Positions 35,418 to 44,204 of a stretch of DNA of 64,000 nucleotides are shown piece after piece; the stretch's first letter is position 1; each line of letters begins with the position of its first letter. A program made the translations under genes and the position numbers. Source of the DNA: Verrucomicrobiales bacterium (GTDB lineage Bacteria > Verrucomicrobiota > Verrucomicrobiae > Limisphaerales > UBA1100); contig PBLV01000011.1 of NCBI GenBank assembly GCA_002721895.1, forward strand, positions 62,001-126,000. Direction: 5' to 3'. The notes below the pieces were generated by a model, which worked only from the letters and a program-made list of their open reading frames with translations, searched no databases and was not told the DNA's origin.

Positions 35418-36272
35418 TCAACCCACTCCCGTCCCCAGCAGTTCCGGCTGCTGCTCATCATCTCCCTTCTTTTCCTCTTCCATCTCTCCCTTCTTGTGAG
35501 ACTTCGCCTCGCCCGTGTTGGGAGCCTCGCTTCGCGGGGTTTCCGGCAGGGGCTCATCCACTAGGAATTCCGTCTCCAAGCGTGAGGCAAATTCCTGTGC
35601 GAAATTGTCTAGCTCCACGTTGTGAACCCTTAAATTATGAACCAGCCAGTTGTAGCCGAACATGGAGGGGATCGCCACCACCAGCCCTGCCACAGTCGTT
35701 GCCAATGCCGCCGCCACGCCGGGAGCCACGGTGACCAAAGTCGCGTTGCCCGCTTGGGCAGCCGCACTGAACACCTCCATCACACCCCACACCGTGCCAA
35801 ACAACCCAATGAACGGCGCGCCACTCACCGCAATAGCCAGTAGGATCAGTCCTCCTTCCAAAGCCACCGCCTCGCGCGCCACCGACGCCTCGACCATACC
35901 CTTGATGTGTTCCATTGACTTGAGGCTCAACCTCTTCCTCCTTTCGCCGTCCGGCCCTTTCAGGCGTTCCTCCAAGGCGTGACAGCCATCTGAATAGACG
36001 TTGAAAAACGGGCAACCCTCCACCTGAATACGGCGATCGAACATGGCCGTCACTCCCGACTGCACCCTGAACTCATTCTCGAAGCACCCGTTAAGGTGCC
36101 GCGCTTTGCGCATTTGCAGCGCCTTGTAGGCCATCACCGCCCAAGCGCACATGCTCAACAGCACCAGCACAATGATGATTCCCACTCCGACCGACGACGC
36201 TTCCTCCCAGACAAACCGCAACGTCGGCTTGCTGGCAGCGGGCTGCGCAGCCAATATCAAAAACCATTCCAT
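35418..36272 (-). CDS. tolQ: MotA/TolQ/ExbB proton channel family protein
   Basis: 284 residues. Helix 1 (about 28-50, VGVGIIIVLVLLSMCAWAVMAYKAL), helix 2 (about 140-165, GLILLAIAVSGAPFIGLFGTVWGVME) and helix 3 (about 180-205, GVAAALATTVAGLVVAIPSMFGYN) match the family. GTVWGVM and TTVAGLVVAIP are typical proton-channel motifs. The C-terminus carries an acidic tail (EEEKKGDDEQQPE) longer than usual. It is the first gene of the leftward tolQRAB-pal-pal operon; the 235 bp upstream (36273-36507) must hold its promoter. Confidence 0.92.
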   Translation of the reverse strand: MEWFLILAAQPAASKPTLRFVWEEASSVGVGIIIVLVLLSMCAWAVMAYKALQMRKARHLNGCFENEFRVQSGVTAMFDRRIQVEGCPFFNVYSDGCHALEERLKGPDGERRKRLSLKSMEHIKGMVEASVAREAVALEGGLILLAIAVSGAPFIGLFGTVWGVMEVFSAAAQAGNATLVTVAPGVAAALATTVAGLVVAIPSMFGYNWLVHNLRVHNVELDNFAQEFASRLETEFLVDEPLPETPRSEAPNTGEAKSHKKGEMEEEKKGDDEQQPELLGTGVG

Positions 36273-36507
36273 TTATCTGCCTTCCTCCTTAAAAGGCACC
36301 TCCTGTGTACCCTCTTTTGTACCCCTGTCACCACCCTCAGTCAAAGCTTTTCCGGCCTCAAAAGGCATCTTTTCCCTATAGAACCGCCCGAAACGCCGCC
36401 CGACAACCAATTGATATTAACTTTGCCAACCGCAGCTTGTTAACAATGAGTGCCATTTTCGCCGACAAAGGATCTCCTGCCACAAATGCTCACAGCTCAC
36501 CTCTGCG

Positions 36508-38691
36508 TCAACTCCGCTGAAACATCAGGCATCCTAGGGGCGGCAGTACAAATTCAGCCGAAAACGGTTGGCCGTGCCAGAGAACGGGTTCCGCCATGAC
36601 TCCCCCTCCATTTCCGAAATTCCCGCCGCCATAAATCTCCGCATCACTGTTCAAGGCTTCATGCCACCAGCCGTCACGCGGCAAGCCAAGCCTATAGCTC
36701 ATTCGCGGTGTAGAAGTTAAATTCAACACCACCAACACTTGGCGCGAACAGGCCAAATCCTGTCGCACGAATGAAACCACACTGGAGGCATGATCCGAGC
36801 AATCCACCCAATAGAAGCCCGATTCCTCGTAGTCCGCCTCCCAGAACGCCGGCTCGCCAACATAAAGCCTGTTCAAATCCGCCACCCACCGCCGCACACC
36901 CTCGTGCCCCTGCACCTCCATCAATTCCCACGGCACTTCTCCATCCTCGCTCCACTCCGTCGGCTGTCCTAGTTCTCCTCCCATGAACAACAACTGCTTA
37001 CCCGGAAATCCCCATTGTCCCCCCAGCAAGGCCCGCAAGTTCGCCAACCGCTGCCAACCATCCCCGGGCATCCGCATTAACAACGACCGTTTTTCGTGAA
37101 CCACTTCATCGTGCGACAACGGTCGCAGGTAATTCTCGTTGCTCCGGTACAACATGGAAAATGTCAGCTCATCCTGATGCCATTGCCGGTGAACTCCCTC
37201 ATGCTGGAAATATCCCAAGGTATCGTGCATCCAGCCCAAGTCCCACTTTAACGAAAATCCAAGCCCGTCCGCGGCGGGCGAACCTGTCACCCGCGGCCAA
37301 TCCGTCGACTCCTCGGCAATCATTACCACTCCCGTATGCTCCGAGTGTACCACATGATTGGCATGCCTTAAAAACTCAACCGCCTCCAAATTTCGGTTAT
37401 CCCCATGCACATTCGGCACCCATTCCCCCTCCTTGCGCCCATAGTCCAAATACAACATTGATGCCACCGCGTCCACCCGCAACCCATCCACATGAAACAT
37501 GTCGTACCAATACAACGCATTGGCCACGAGAAAGTTCCTGACCTCGTGCCGCCCATAATCAAACACCAGCGTCCCCCATTCCGGGTGATGGGCCTTGCGC
37601 TCGTCCGCATATTCAAACAACGCCTCCCCATCAAACCGCGCCAACGCCCAATCATCCCGTGGAAAATGCGCGGGCACCCAGTCCACTAGCACGCCAATCC
37701 CCGCTATATGCAGTGCATTGATCAGAAACTGCAGATCCTCCGGCGTCCCATACCGGTTTGTGGGCGCATAAAAACCCGTTACCTGATATCCCCAGGATGG
37801 ATAATACGCATGCTCAGCCAGCGGCAAAAATTCCACATGCGTGAAGCCCATCTCCAACACATAATCGACCAGCGGCCCCGCCAATTCCCGATAGTTAAAG
37901 GAATTCCCATTTGCTTTTCGGCGCCACGAACCCATGTGCAGTTCATAAATGCTCATCGGTCTGCGCGATGGGTCTGACTTGCTCCGCGCCTCCATCCATT
38001 CCCCATCACCCCAGGCAAACTTCCTCGGATTCCAGACAATCGCCGCGTTCTTCGGAGCAGACTCGAAGAAAAACCCGAAAGGATCCGTTTTCTCACGCAC
38101 CTCCCCACCTAGCGTCAGCAGGTCAAACTTGTAATGCACCCCCTCCCCAACTCCCGGCACAAACAACTCCCAAACCCCGGAGTCTCCAAGCCGGCGCATA
38201 AGATGCGAGTCTGCGCGCCAATAATTAAAATCCCCCTTCACGCTCACCCGTGCCGCGTTGGGTGCCCATACGGCAAACGCAGTCCCATTCACTCCATTCA
38301 ACTCAAGCGGATGCGCTCCCAGCTTGTTGAAAATCCGCCGCTCGTCTCCCTGGCCAAACAAGTAAAGGTCCTGCTCGCCAACCGTCGGCTCGAACGAATA
38401 AGGATCCCGCGTCCGCCATTGCTCCCCACTTTCCCATTCGATCGCCAGTTCATAGGGAAACATCTCCGTCACATCGCCCATGAGCCCCTCAAAGATATCC
38501 GTTCGCCCCAGCCGGCGCAGGGGCACCACCGGTCCGCCCGCGTTCAGGGCCATGGCCGCCACTGCACATGCCTGCGGCAGCAACGCTCGCACCACCACTC
38601 CATCCTCCATCAAGTGCATACCCAACACGCCATGGGGAACGGCGTGGCGTCGCGCATCCAGCGCAGTCAATTCGGATTCGGATAAAATCAA
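36508..38691 (-). CDS. glgB: 1,4-alpha-glucan branching enzyme
   Basis: 727 residues with a TTG start at 38691, nine bases after coaE. The N-terminal CBM48 region (GVNGTAFAVWAPNAARVSVKGDFNYW) precedes a GH13 barrel: VLEMGFTHVEFLPLAEHAYYPSWGYQ, VDWVPAHFP, DGLRVDAVASMLYLDY (nucleophile Asp), VMIAEESTDWP (acid Glu) and PLSHDEVVHEK. It makes alpha-1,6 branches in glycogen. No other glycogen gene is nearby; it is the last member of a mixed housekeeping operon. Confidence 0.93.
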   Translation of the reverse strand: MILSESELTALDARRHAVPHGVLGMHLMEDGVVVRALLPQACAVAAMALNAGGPVVPLRRLGRTDIFEGLMGDVTEMFPYELAIEWESGEQWRTRDPYSFEPTVGEQDLYLFGQGDERRIFNKLGAHPLELNGVNGTAFAVWAPNAARVSVKGDFNYWRADSHLMRRLGDSGVWELFVPGVGEGVHYKFDLLTLGGEVREKTDPFGFFFESAPKNAAIVWNPRKFAWGDGEWMEARSKSDPSRRPMSIYELHMGSWRRKANGNSFNYRELAGPLVDYVLEMGFTHVEFLPLAEHAYYPSWGYQVTGFYAPTNRYGTPEDLQFLINALHIAGIGVLVDWVPAHFPRDDWALARFDGEALFEYADERKAHHPEWGTLVFDYGRHEVRNFLVANALYWYDMFHVDGLRVDAVASMLYLDYGRKEGEWVPNVHGDNRNLEAVEFLRHANHVVHSEHTGVVMIAEESTDWPRVTGSPAADGLGFSLKWDLGWMHDTLGYFQHEGVHRQWHQDELTFSMLYRSNENYLRPLSHDEVVHEKRSLLMRMPGDGWQRLANLRALLGGQWGFPGKQLLFMGGELGQPTEWSEDGEVPWELMEVQGHEGVRRWVADLNRLYVGEPAFWEADYEESGFYWVDCSDHASSVVSFVRQDLACSRQVLVVLNLTSTPRMSYRLGLPRDGWWHEALNSDAEIYGGGNFGNGGGVMAEPVLWHGQPFSAEFVLPPLGCLMFQRS

Positions 38692-38700
38692 TTTGAAAAA

Positions 38701-39285
38701 CTAATCCACCAGCCCCAGTTGCCTCAGTTGAACCTCAAGTGCCTCTATTTCGCCCTCGTTCCATAACACGTGGTCGGAGCGGTCCATTTTGGTTTCGATG
38801 CCTAGTTGCGCTTCCATTCGTTGGCGGACCTGAGTATCGCCCCAACCCCTTTCTCGCAGGCGGGCCATCTGGGTTTCCGCCGTACAGGCAACACACAAAA
38901 CAGCATCAAAATTTGACTCCGCACCCACCTCAAACAATAGGGGGATCACCACCACTCCCCCTTGCCTCGCCTTGCGCCAGCCAGCGATAGATTCCTGCCA
39001 GCTTTCACGCACTCGAGGGTGTATGATGCCCTCCAAACATTCTCGGGCCAAAGAATCTCTAAAGACATGTTCCGCCATCTTGGCACGATCCAGCCGGCCA
39101 TCAGTCTGGATAAATTCGTCCCCAAAAATCCGCCGGATTTCCTCGAGTGCGGGTTGGTCCGGTCGCACCACATCACGCGCCAAGTCATCTGAATCCACGA
39201 CCGGCCAGCCCGCCTTTCCCAACAATCGTGCCACAGTGGTTTTACCCATCCCAATCCCACCCGTGAGCCCAAGGATTTTATTCAT
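38701..39285 (-). CDS. coaE: Dephospho-CoA kinase
   Basis: 194 residues. A P-loop GLTGGIGMGKTTVARLL opens the protein, followed by VVDSDDLARDVV and VIPLLFEVGAESNFD, the standard CoaE set. It phosphorylates the ribose 3' hydroxyl of dephospho-CoA, the last step of coenzyme A synthesis. It overlaps metF by four bases (ATGA). Confidence 0.93.
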   Translation of the reverse strand: MNKILGLTGGIGMGKTTVARLLGKAGWPVVDSDDLARDVVRPDQPALEEIRRIFGDEFIQTDGRLDRAKMAEHVFRDSLARECLEGIIHPRVRESWQESIAGWRKARQGGVVVIPLLFEVGAESNFDAVLCVACTAETQMARLRERGWGDTQVRQRMEAQLGIETKMDRSDHVLWNEGEIEALEVQLRQLGLVD

Positions 39286-40181
39286 TCAACTTGACCAGCA
39301 AGGCCGAGATTATCGAGAATTTGAACCGTAGAATACGACTTGTTCAGGGTATAAAAGTGGAGCCCCTCGACACCCGCCTTCAACAGGCCTTGGCACTGCT
39401 CCGTAGCGTACTGGACTCCGAACTGGCGAACAGCGTCGTTATCATCCCCCAATTCCTCAAGTTTCGCGGATAGAGCAGGCGTCAGCTTGGCCCCGCACAA
39501 GTCCGTGAACCGCCGAATTTGCGCACCACTCAGTATCGGGATAATGCCCGCGGTAATTGGCCGACCCATGCCCAAGCTGCGCAGATGGTCCCGAAACCGG
39601 AAAAAATCTTCATTATCGAAAAACAATTGTGTGATAACAAAATCAGCACCGTGATCCACTTTCTCCTTGAGGCGCTGCCAGTCCACATCCTTCCCCTCCG
39701 TGCAGGCGATATGGCCCTCTGGAAAACCCGCCGTGCCAATCGAGAAGCCTCCGTGTGCATGGATAGCTTCGACCAGTTGATACGAAAACTCAAAGCCACC
39801 CTCCGGTTTCACAAATACATTTTCCCCGGCAGGTGGATCACCTCTCAGGGCGAGAATATTTTTGATTCCGCGCGCCTGGGCCTCGTTTAAAAATCCGCCG
39901 ATGTCCTCCGCCGTGGACCCCACGCACGTCAAGTGCGCCATGGCCGGAAGATCGTGCTCATTCTGGATGGCTTCGACAATGTCCAGAGTCTTGCCGCGCG
40001 TGCTGCCCCCAGCGCCATAAGTCACCGAGCAAAATGACGGCCCCGCCGCTTTGAGGCGCGGAATGGTTTTCTCCAGCAAACTACGCTCGCCCTCGGGAGT
40101 TTTGGTGGGAAAAAACTCACAGGAAACCACCGGCCGTCCCTCGGCGCTGGCCTCAGCAAAAATGTCGCGAATAAAACGCAC
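39282..40181 (-). CDS. metF: 5,10-methylenetetrahydrofolate reductase
   Basis: 299 residues from GTG 40181. The N-terminal VVSCEFFPTKTPEGE carries the catalytic-type Glu of MetF. Other marks are SVTYGAGGSTRGKTLDIV, AHLTCVGST, ILALRGDPP, GADFVITQLFFDNEDFFRF and PITAGIIPILS. A TIM-barrel FAD enzyme, it makes 5-methyltetrahydrofolate for methionine synthesis. It lies between moaA (39-base gap) and coaE (4-base overlap). Confidence 0.94.
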   Translation of the reverse strand: MRFIRDIFAEASAEGRPVVSCEFFPTKTPEGERSLLEKTIPRLKAAGPSFCSVTYGAGGSTRGKTLDIVEAIQNEHDLPAMAHLTCVGSTAEDIGGFLNEAQARGIKNILALRGDPPAGENVFVKPEGGFEFSYQLVEAIHAHGGFSIGTAGFPEGHIACTEGKDVDWQRLKEKVDHGADFVITQLFFDNEDFFRFRDHLRSLGMGRPITAGIIPILSGAQIRRFTDLCGAKLTPALSAKLEELGDDNDAVRQFGVQYATEQCQGLLKAGVEGLHFYTLNKSYSTVQILDNLGLAGQVE

Positions 40182-40220
40182 GGCGGGATGATGGGGAATT
40201 GCGCAGGAAGGAGCAAGGCA

Positions 40221-41276
40221 TCAGCCGCCAATGGCGCTCATCGTGCGGTCGGGCTGCTCGAAATCTGTCTCGCCGATATGGTGGCGCTCTTCCTTTTTCA
40301 GGGCAACGCCATCCAGCCACTGGGCAATTTCGGAATCAGTAGCGCTTCCGCGCAGCAGCGGCTTGAGATCATGTTCATGCAAACTGAATAGGCATGTGCG
40401 AATTTTCCCGTCAGATGTCAGGCGAATCCGGTTGCAATTTCCACAAAACGGCTCGCTAACGGGCATGATGAGGCCAATCTCAGAAGAACAACCCTTGAAG
40501 CGCCAACGCTTGGCTGTGGCGGCAGCATGTTCACGATCGGCCGGCTCCAAATCAAAACGTGCCCTGAGCCGCCCGAGAATTTCCCGGCCAGTCACCACAT
40601 GATCCTTTTGCCAGACACGACCGGAATCCAACGGCATGAATTCGATAAAACGAAAACTGATCTCCTCCGCCCGGGCAAATTCGGCCAACGCCTCAATCTC
40701 GTGGTCATTCAGTCCGCGAATGACGACTGCGTTGACCTTGACCGGCTGAAAGCCTAGGGAGCGGGCTTGTCGAATGGCGGACAAGACCTCCTCCAGCCCG
40801 TCCCGCCCCGTCATTTTTTTAAAATTATCGCGGTCCAACGAATCCAAGCTGAAGCTCACCCGCCGCAAACCCGCCGCTCGCAACTCCTCGGCGTGACGCG
40901 CAAAATGAAATCCATTGGTTGTCATCGCCAAGTCCTCAACCGGAAGCGCGGCGAGTTTGCGAATCAATACCGGCACATCACGTCGCAAAAGCGGCTCGCC
41001 GCCCGTGAGGCGCAGCTTGGTGATACCCCGCTTTACAGAGACGCGCGCCACCCGCTCAATCTCCTCATAACTCAGGAAATGCGAGCGAGGCTTCCAGTCG
41101 CGCGGGATGGGCTTGGAATCGCCGTCCGTCCCTTGACGATAAAAATCCGCCGCCTCTTCCGTCTCCGGCAGACAGTAGAGGCAGCGGAAATTACAACGGT
41201 CGGTAATGGAGATCCGCAGGTCGCGCAATGTGCGGCCAAACGAATCTTTCAACCGTCCGGACGCGCTCACGCTCAC
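40221..41276 (-). CDS. moaA: GTP 3',8-cyclase (molybdenum cofactor biosynthesis)
   Basis: 351 residues from GTG 41276. The radical-SAM cluster motif is CNFRCLYC. LRLTGGEPLLRRD is the SAM-binding GGEP region, and the second [4Fe-4S] site is FCGNCNRIRLTSDGKIRTCLF. The protein ends in Gly-Gly (MSAIGG), which is needed for activity in MoaA. A short insertion (about 35-60) separates the first cluster from SYEEIERV. It makes the cyclic pyranopterin precursor. No other moa gene is in the window. Confidence 0.94.
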   Translation of the reverse strand: MSVSASGRLKDSFGRTLRDLRISITDRCNFRCLYCLPETEEAADFYRQGTDGDSKPIPRDWKPRSHFLSYEEIERVARVSVKRGITKLRLTGGEPLLRRDVPVLIRKLAALPVEDLAMTTNGFHFARHAEELRAAGLRRVSFSLDSLDRDNFKKMTGRDGLEEVLSAIRQARSLGFQPVKVNAVVIRGLNDHEIEALAEFARAEEISFRFIEFMPLDSGRVWQKDHVVTGREILGRLRARFDLEPADREHAAATAKRWRFKGCSSEIGLIMPVSEPFCGNCNRIRLTSDGKIRTCLFSLHEHDLKPLLRGSATDSEIAQWLDGVALKKEERHHIGETDFEQPDRTMSAIGG

Positions 41277-42574
41277 GGGTTGGCGGGTGCCGGCGCGGAC
41301 GTAGGCTCTACCGATGGAGCCGCAGGGGTATCCTCACTAGGTTCCGCAGGCTTGGGAGCCTCGGGTGCTTCTGAATTGCCCGGGTCCGGTGTTTCAATTT
41401 TGGGCTGCACGGGTTCCTCCGCCGCTGGTGTCACCACACCCTTGGGTTCCTCAACGGCCCCCTCCGGTTGCGGCGCTGGCGTAGAGTCATTCGGCTCCTC
41501 CTTCGGCTCCGGCGTCACGACCTTGGATTCGCCATCCGGAGTGGTAATGGTCACCGACCCGTCATTTTTCAGTTCCACACTCAATTTGCTTGGATCCAAG
41601 CCGGGCTTGCCATCCTCGGCCGCGGACTTTTGACGGTCACGGGCATTCAACCTAGCCAGATTATGCAGGCTGCCCTTCTTCTGTCCATTCGGCCGGAAGT
41701 AGCCAATCTGCTCCCGGATCATACGCAGACGCTCGCCGGCGACCCACTCGGACTTCAGCTTCTTGTACTGCGCCTGTACAAACTCGAGGTTGTTGAGCTG
41801 TTTTTCAAGCGCGGCTTTTTCCTCCTGCATGCGCTTGAGTTCCCGAAGCAGGAAAGCGCGGTCACCCTCGGCGGCGTCGAGTTTCTGCTGGGTCACGGCA
41901 ATGTTCTGCTCCAAGTTGCCAATCTGGTTCTTGAACGCACCCACCTGCTCGGTCACCACCTTCAGGTCGCCTTCCAGCTGGGCAATGCGATTCTGGCCAT
42001 CCTCCAGTTCCTTCACCGCCGTGGCAAGCGCTTCATTCTTCCTCTCTACCTCCTCTTCGACTTCAGTGATCTTCGCCGTGGCCTCTTTCAGCTTGCGGTC
42101 GGCATCGGTTAGGGCCTGCGTCTTGGTGGCCACGTCGGCCTTGACTTGCTGCAATTCCTGCGCCGTTTGACCCAGTCGAGTCTCAACGGCGGTCATATTC
42201 TCCTTGGTGACAAGCAAATCCTGCTGACTCGCCGCCAGCTGTGCCTCCGCATCCGTCAGCTTGGTGTTCGTGGTGTCCCGCTCCTGAGTCATGGCGTCTA
42301 GGCTGGCTTGTGTGTCCGTGGTTGACTGCTCGGCAGCCGTCAACTGCGCCGCCAGCGATGCCACATCATCATCCTTGTCGGACACATCCTTCTTGGCCTT
42401 GTCCAAACCCTCCTGCAAAATGGCGACTTGGTCCTTGAAATCCACGACTTTCTTTTGATGCTCATTTGCGGCAGCCTGCTCGCGTGCCTTGGCGCTGTTG
42501 TGTTGCACAACCAAAAGAATTCCCAGCCCCAGTGTGGTGGCTAACAATATGATTACCGGCGTTTTCTCTTTCAT
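41273..42574 (-). CDS. Membrane-anchored long coiled-coil protein
   Basis: 433 residues. One N-terminal membrane helix (PVIILLATTLGLGILLVV) is followed by an extended coiled coil from about 25 to 270 with repeated heptads (ADVATKTQALTDADRKLKEA, VERKNEALATAVKELEDGQN). The C-terminal 130 residues are Pro/Glu-rich and acidic. The orientation suggests a periplasmic rod tethered to the inner membrane. It could be a structural spacer or envelope organiser; no specific family is recognised. It overlaps moaA by four bases (GTGA) and heads that operon. Confidence 0.72.
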   Translation of the reverse strand: MKEKTPVIILLATTLGLGILLVVQHNSAKAREQAAANEHQKKVVDFKDQVAILQEGLDKAKKDVSDKDDDVASLAAQLTAAEQSTTDTQASLDAMTQERDTTNTKLTDAEAQLAASQQDLLVTKENMTAVETRLGQTAQELQQVKADVATKTQALTDADRKLKEATAKITEVEEEVERKNEALATAVKELEDGQNRIAQLEGDLKVVTEQVGAFKNQIGNLEQNIAVTQQKLDAAEGDRAFLLRELKRMQEEKAALEKQLNNLEFVQAQYKKLKSEWVAGERLRMIREQIGYFRPNGQKKGSLHNLARLNARDRQKSAAEDGKPGLDPSKLSVELKNDGSVTITTPDGESKVVTPEPKEEPNDSTPAPQPEGAVEEPKGVVTPAAEEPVQPKIETPDPGNSEAPEAPKPAEPSEDTPAAPSVEPTSAPAPANP

Positions 42575-42719
42575 ACCCGGGAGGGATTCTGCGCATCACA
42601 ACCGTTTAATCCAGCGGACCTTATTCTTTCTTTTCGGCACCCAATTCACAGGTTGTCCCACGAGGGCCGCCGGAATTTTTTGATCGCCCAACCGGCAAGT
42701 CCCCCGCCAGAATAGCCGC

Positions 42720-43199
42720 ATGGATACCGGCCCCATGCCACCCATGAGCCCGAGCCCGGAGCAAATTGCTGCCGCGCTGTTCGCCGAGTCGTTGCAGGCA
42801 CAAATCACCACCTGCATGATGCTCCTTGGCCGTGCGCGTCACCCCGCGCTCGACAAGCCTGTCACCGATGCCCCCAAGGCCAAGCGCATCATCGACCAGC
42901 TTGAGTTGCTTGACAAGGATTCCACAGGCTTGGGGCTCGAGGAAATCCAGATGGTTCGGGATAGCCTCCACCAGCTTCGCATGGCATACGTGGAAACAGT
43001 CGGGTCAACCCCGGAGGACAGCCTGCCAACCCCCGAAGAGCCGGAAGATTCAACGAACGATTCCGCGACTGCTGATCCCGCTGAAAACCACGCCCCTGAG
43101 AATCCGGCAAGCCCCTCCCCCGGCAAGCCTGCGGCAGAAGCCGGTGATGACGAAGACGACGACGAGCCCCGCAAACGGTTTGTTAAAAAATATGACTGA
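42720..43199 (+). CDS. DUF1844 family protein
   Basis: 159 residues. The first 90 residues match the DUF1844 pattern: EQIAAALFAESLQAQITTCMMLLGRARHP, then KAKRIIDQLELLDKDSTGLGLEEIQMVRDSLHQLRMAYVE. The C-terminal third is an acidic, low-complexity tail ending in a basic patch (RKRFVKKYD). The function of the family is unknown. It is a lone rightward gene between two leftward operons, divergent from the coiled-coil gene. Confidence 0.78.
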   Translation: MDTGPMPPMSPSPEQIAAALFAESLQAQITTCMMLLGRARHPALDKPVTDAPKAKRIIDQLELLDKDSTGLGLEEIQMVRDSLHQLRMAYVETVGSTPEDSLPTPEEPEDSTNDSATADPAENHAPENPASPSPGKPAAEAGDDEDDDEPRKRFVKKYD

Positions 43200-43202
43200 C
43201 GC

Positions 43203-44198
43203 TCACGGGCCGAGCGTCACCTTCACCTCTGCATCCTCACGCAGCTTTTTGTAGTAACCCGGAAGGCGCACCGATGCCTCCTGCTCCGCGAGGTGTTTGC
43301 GAATGTCCTTTTGCAGTTCGATGAAAGGCTTCACTTTTTTTGGAATCCGCTGAACCATGCGAATGACGTGAAATCCAAATTTAGTCTCCACCACGCGGCT
43401 GATCTGATTGGCCTGCATCGCAAATGACACCCGCTCAAACTCGGGCGCCATCACCCCACGCGCAAATGTGTACTCGCCTCCCTTGCGCCGTGTTCCCGGA
43501 TCCTCAGAAAAATTTAAAACCAACTCCTCAAACTTGCGCCCCTGCAATGCCAGCGTACGCACCTGCTCAGCCTGCTGCCGTTTTTGTGCCTTGCCCGACT
43601 CGGAAAGCTCCAGTCCGGTCACGGGGTTCATGGTCGCGAGCAAAACATGCTGAACACGTACCTGCTCCGGCTCCGTCCAGTTTTTTTGGTTGTCCTCGTA
43701 AAACTTGCGACATTGCCCCTCAGTGATGTCGATCTTGGAAGTCAATTCCCGGTCCATCACCGCCCGGGCCAATGCCTCCTCATATAGCCGCTTTCGATAG
43801 GCGTTTGTGCTGATGCCCATTGCCGCCACGCGTAGGTTAAACGCCCTTTCACTCGTGTAACCGGCCAGTTGGTTGTTATAAGCCTCTTTCGCTTGGGTAT
43901 AGGCCTGACTGCGGTCGTTTCGCGTTGCCCGGCCGAAGGCCAAACGGGCAAAGATCAACTCATGCAACAACTGTTCCTCCAATGCTTGGGGAGCCACCGC
44001 CAAAGGGATACCTTCCGCTGCGGAATTCATCAGGGAAAATTTCACGGCCGCGTCCAGTTCCGAGCGGGTCACCTTGACCCCCTGCCCCTCGGCCACCACC
44101 TTGTTTGACTTGGGAAACAAGTCATCCAAGCCATCCCCCCAACCCCAACATACGAGTACGCAGGCTATGGCCACCGACATCAAACGAGTCGCCCTCAT
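43203..44198 (-). CDS. Parvulin-type peptidyl-prolyl isomerase (SurA/PrsA-like)
   Basis: 331 residues. A signal peptide (about 1-22) is followed by a SurA_N-like helical region (VTRSELDAAVKF, LEEQLLHELIFARLAFG). A rotamase domain follows, with VRVQHVLLATM, GRKFEELVLNFSEDPGTRRKGGEYTFARGVMAPEFERVSF and FGFHVIRMVQR. It probably assists folding of outer-membrane or secreted proteins in the periplasm. It follows serA closely on the same strand. Confidence 0.87.
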   Translation of the reverse strand: MRATRLMSVAIACVLVCWGWGDGLDDLFPKSNKVVAEGQGVKVTRSELDAAVKFSLMNSAAEGIPLAVAPQALEEQLLHELIFARLAFGRATRNDRSQAYTQAKEAYNNQLAGYTSERAFNLRVAAMGISTNAYRKRLYEEALARAVMDRELTSKIDITEGQCRKFYEDNQKNWTEPEQVRVQHVLLATMNPVTGLELSESGKAQKRQQAEQVRTLALQGRKFEELVLNFSEDPGTRRKGGEYTFARGVMAPEFERVSFAMQANQISRVVETKFGFHVIRMVQRIPKKVKPFIELQKDIRKHLAEQEASVRLPGYYKKLREDAEVKVTLGP

Positions 44199-44204
44199 GG
44201 CATC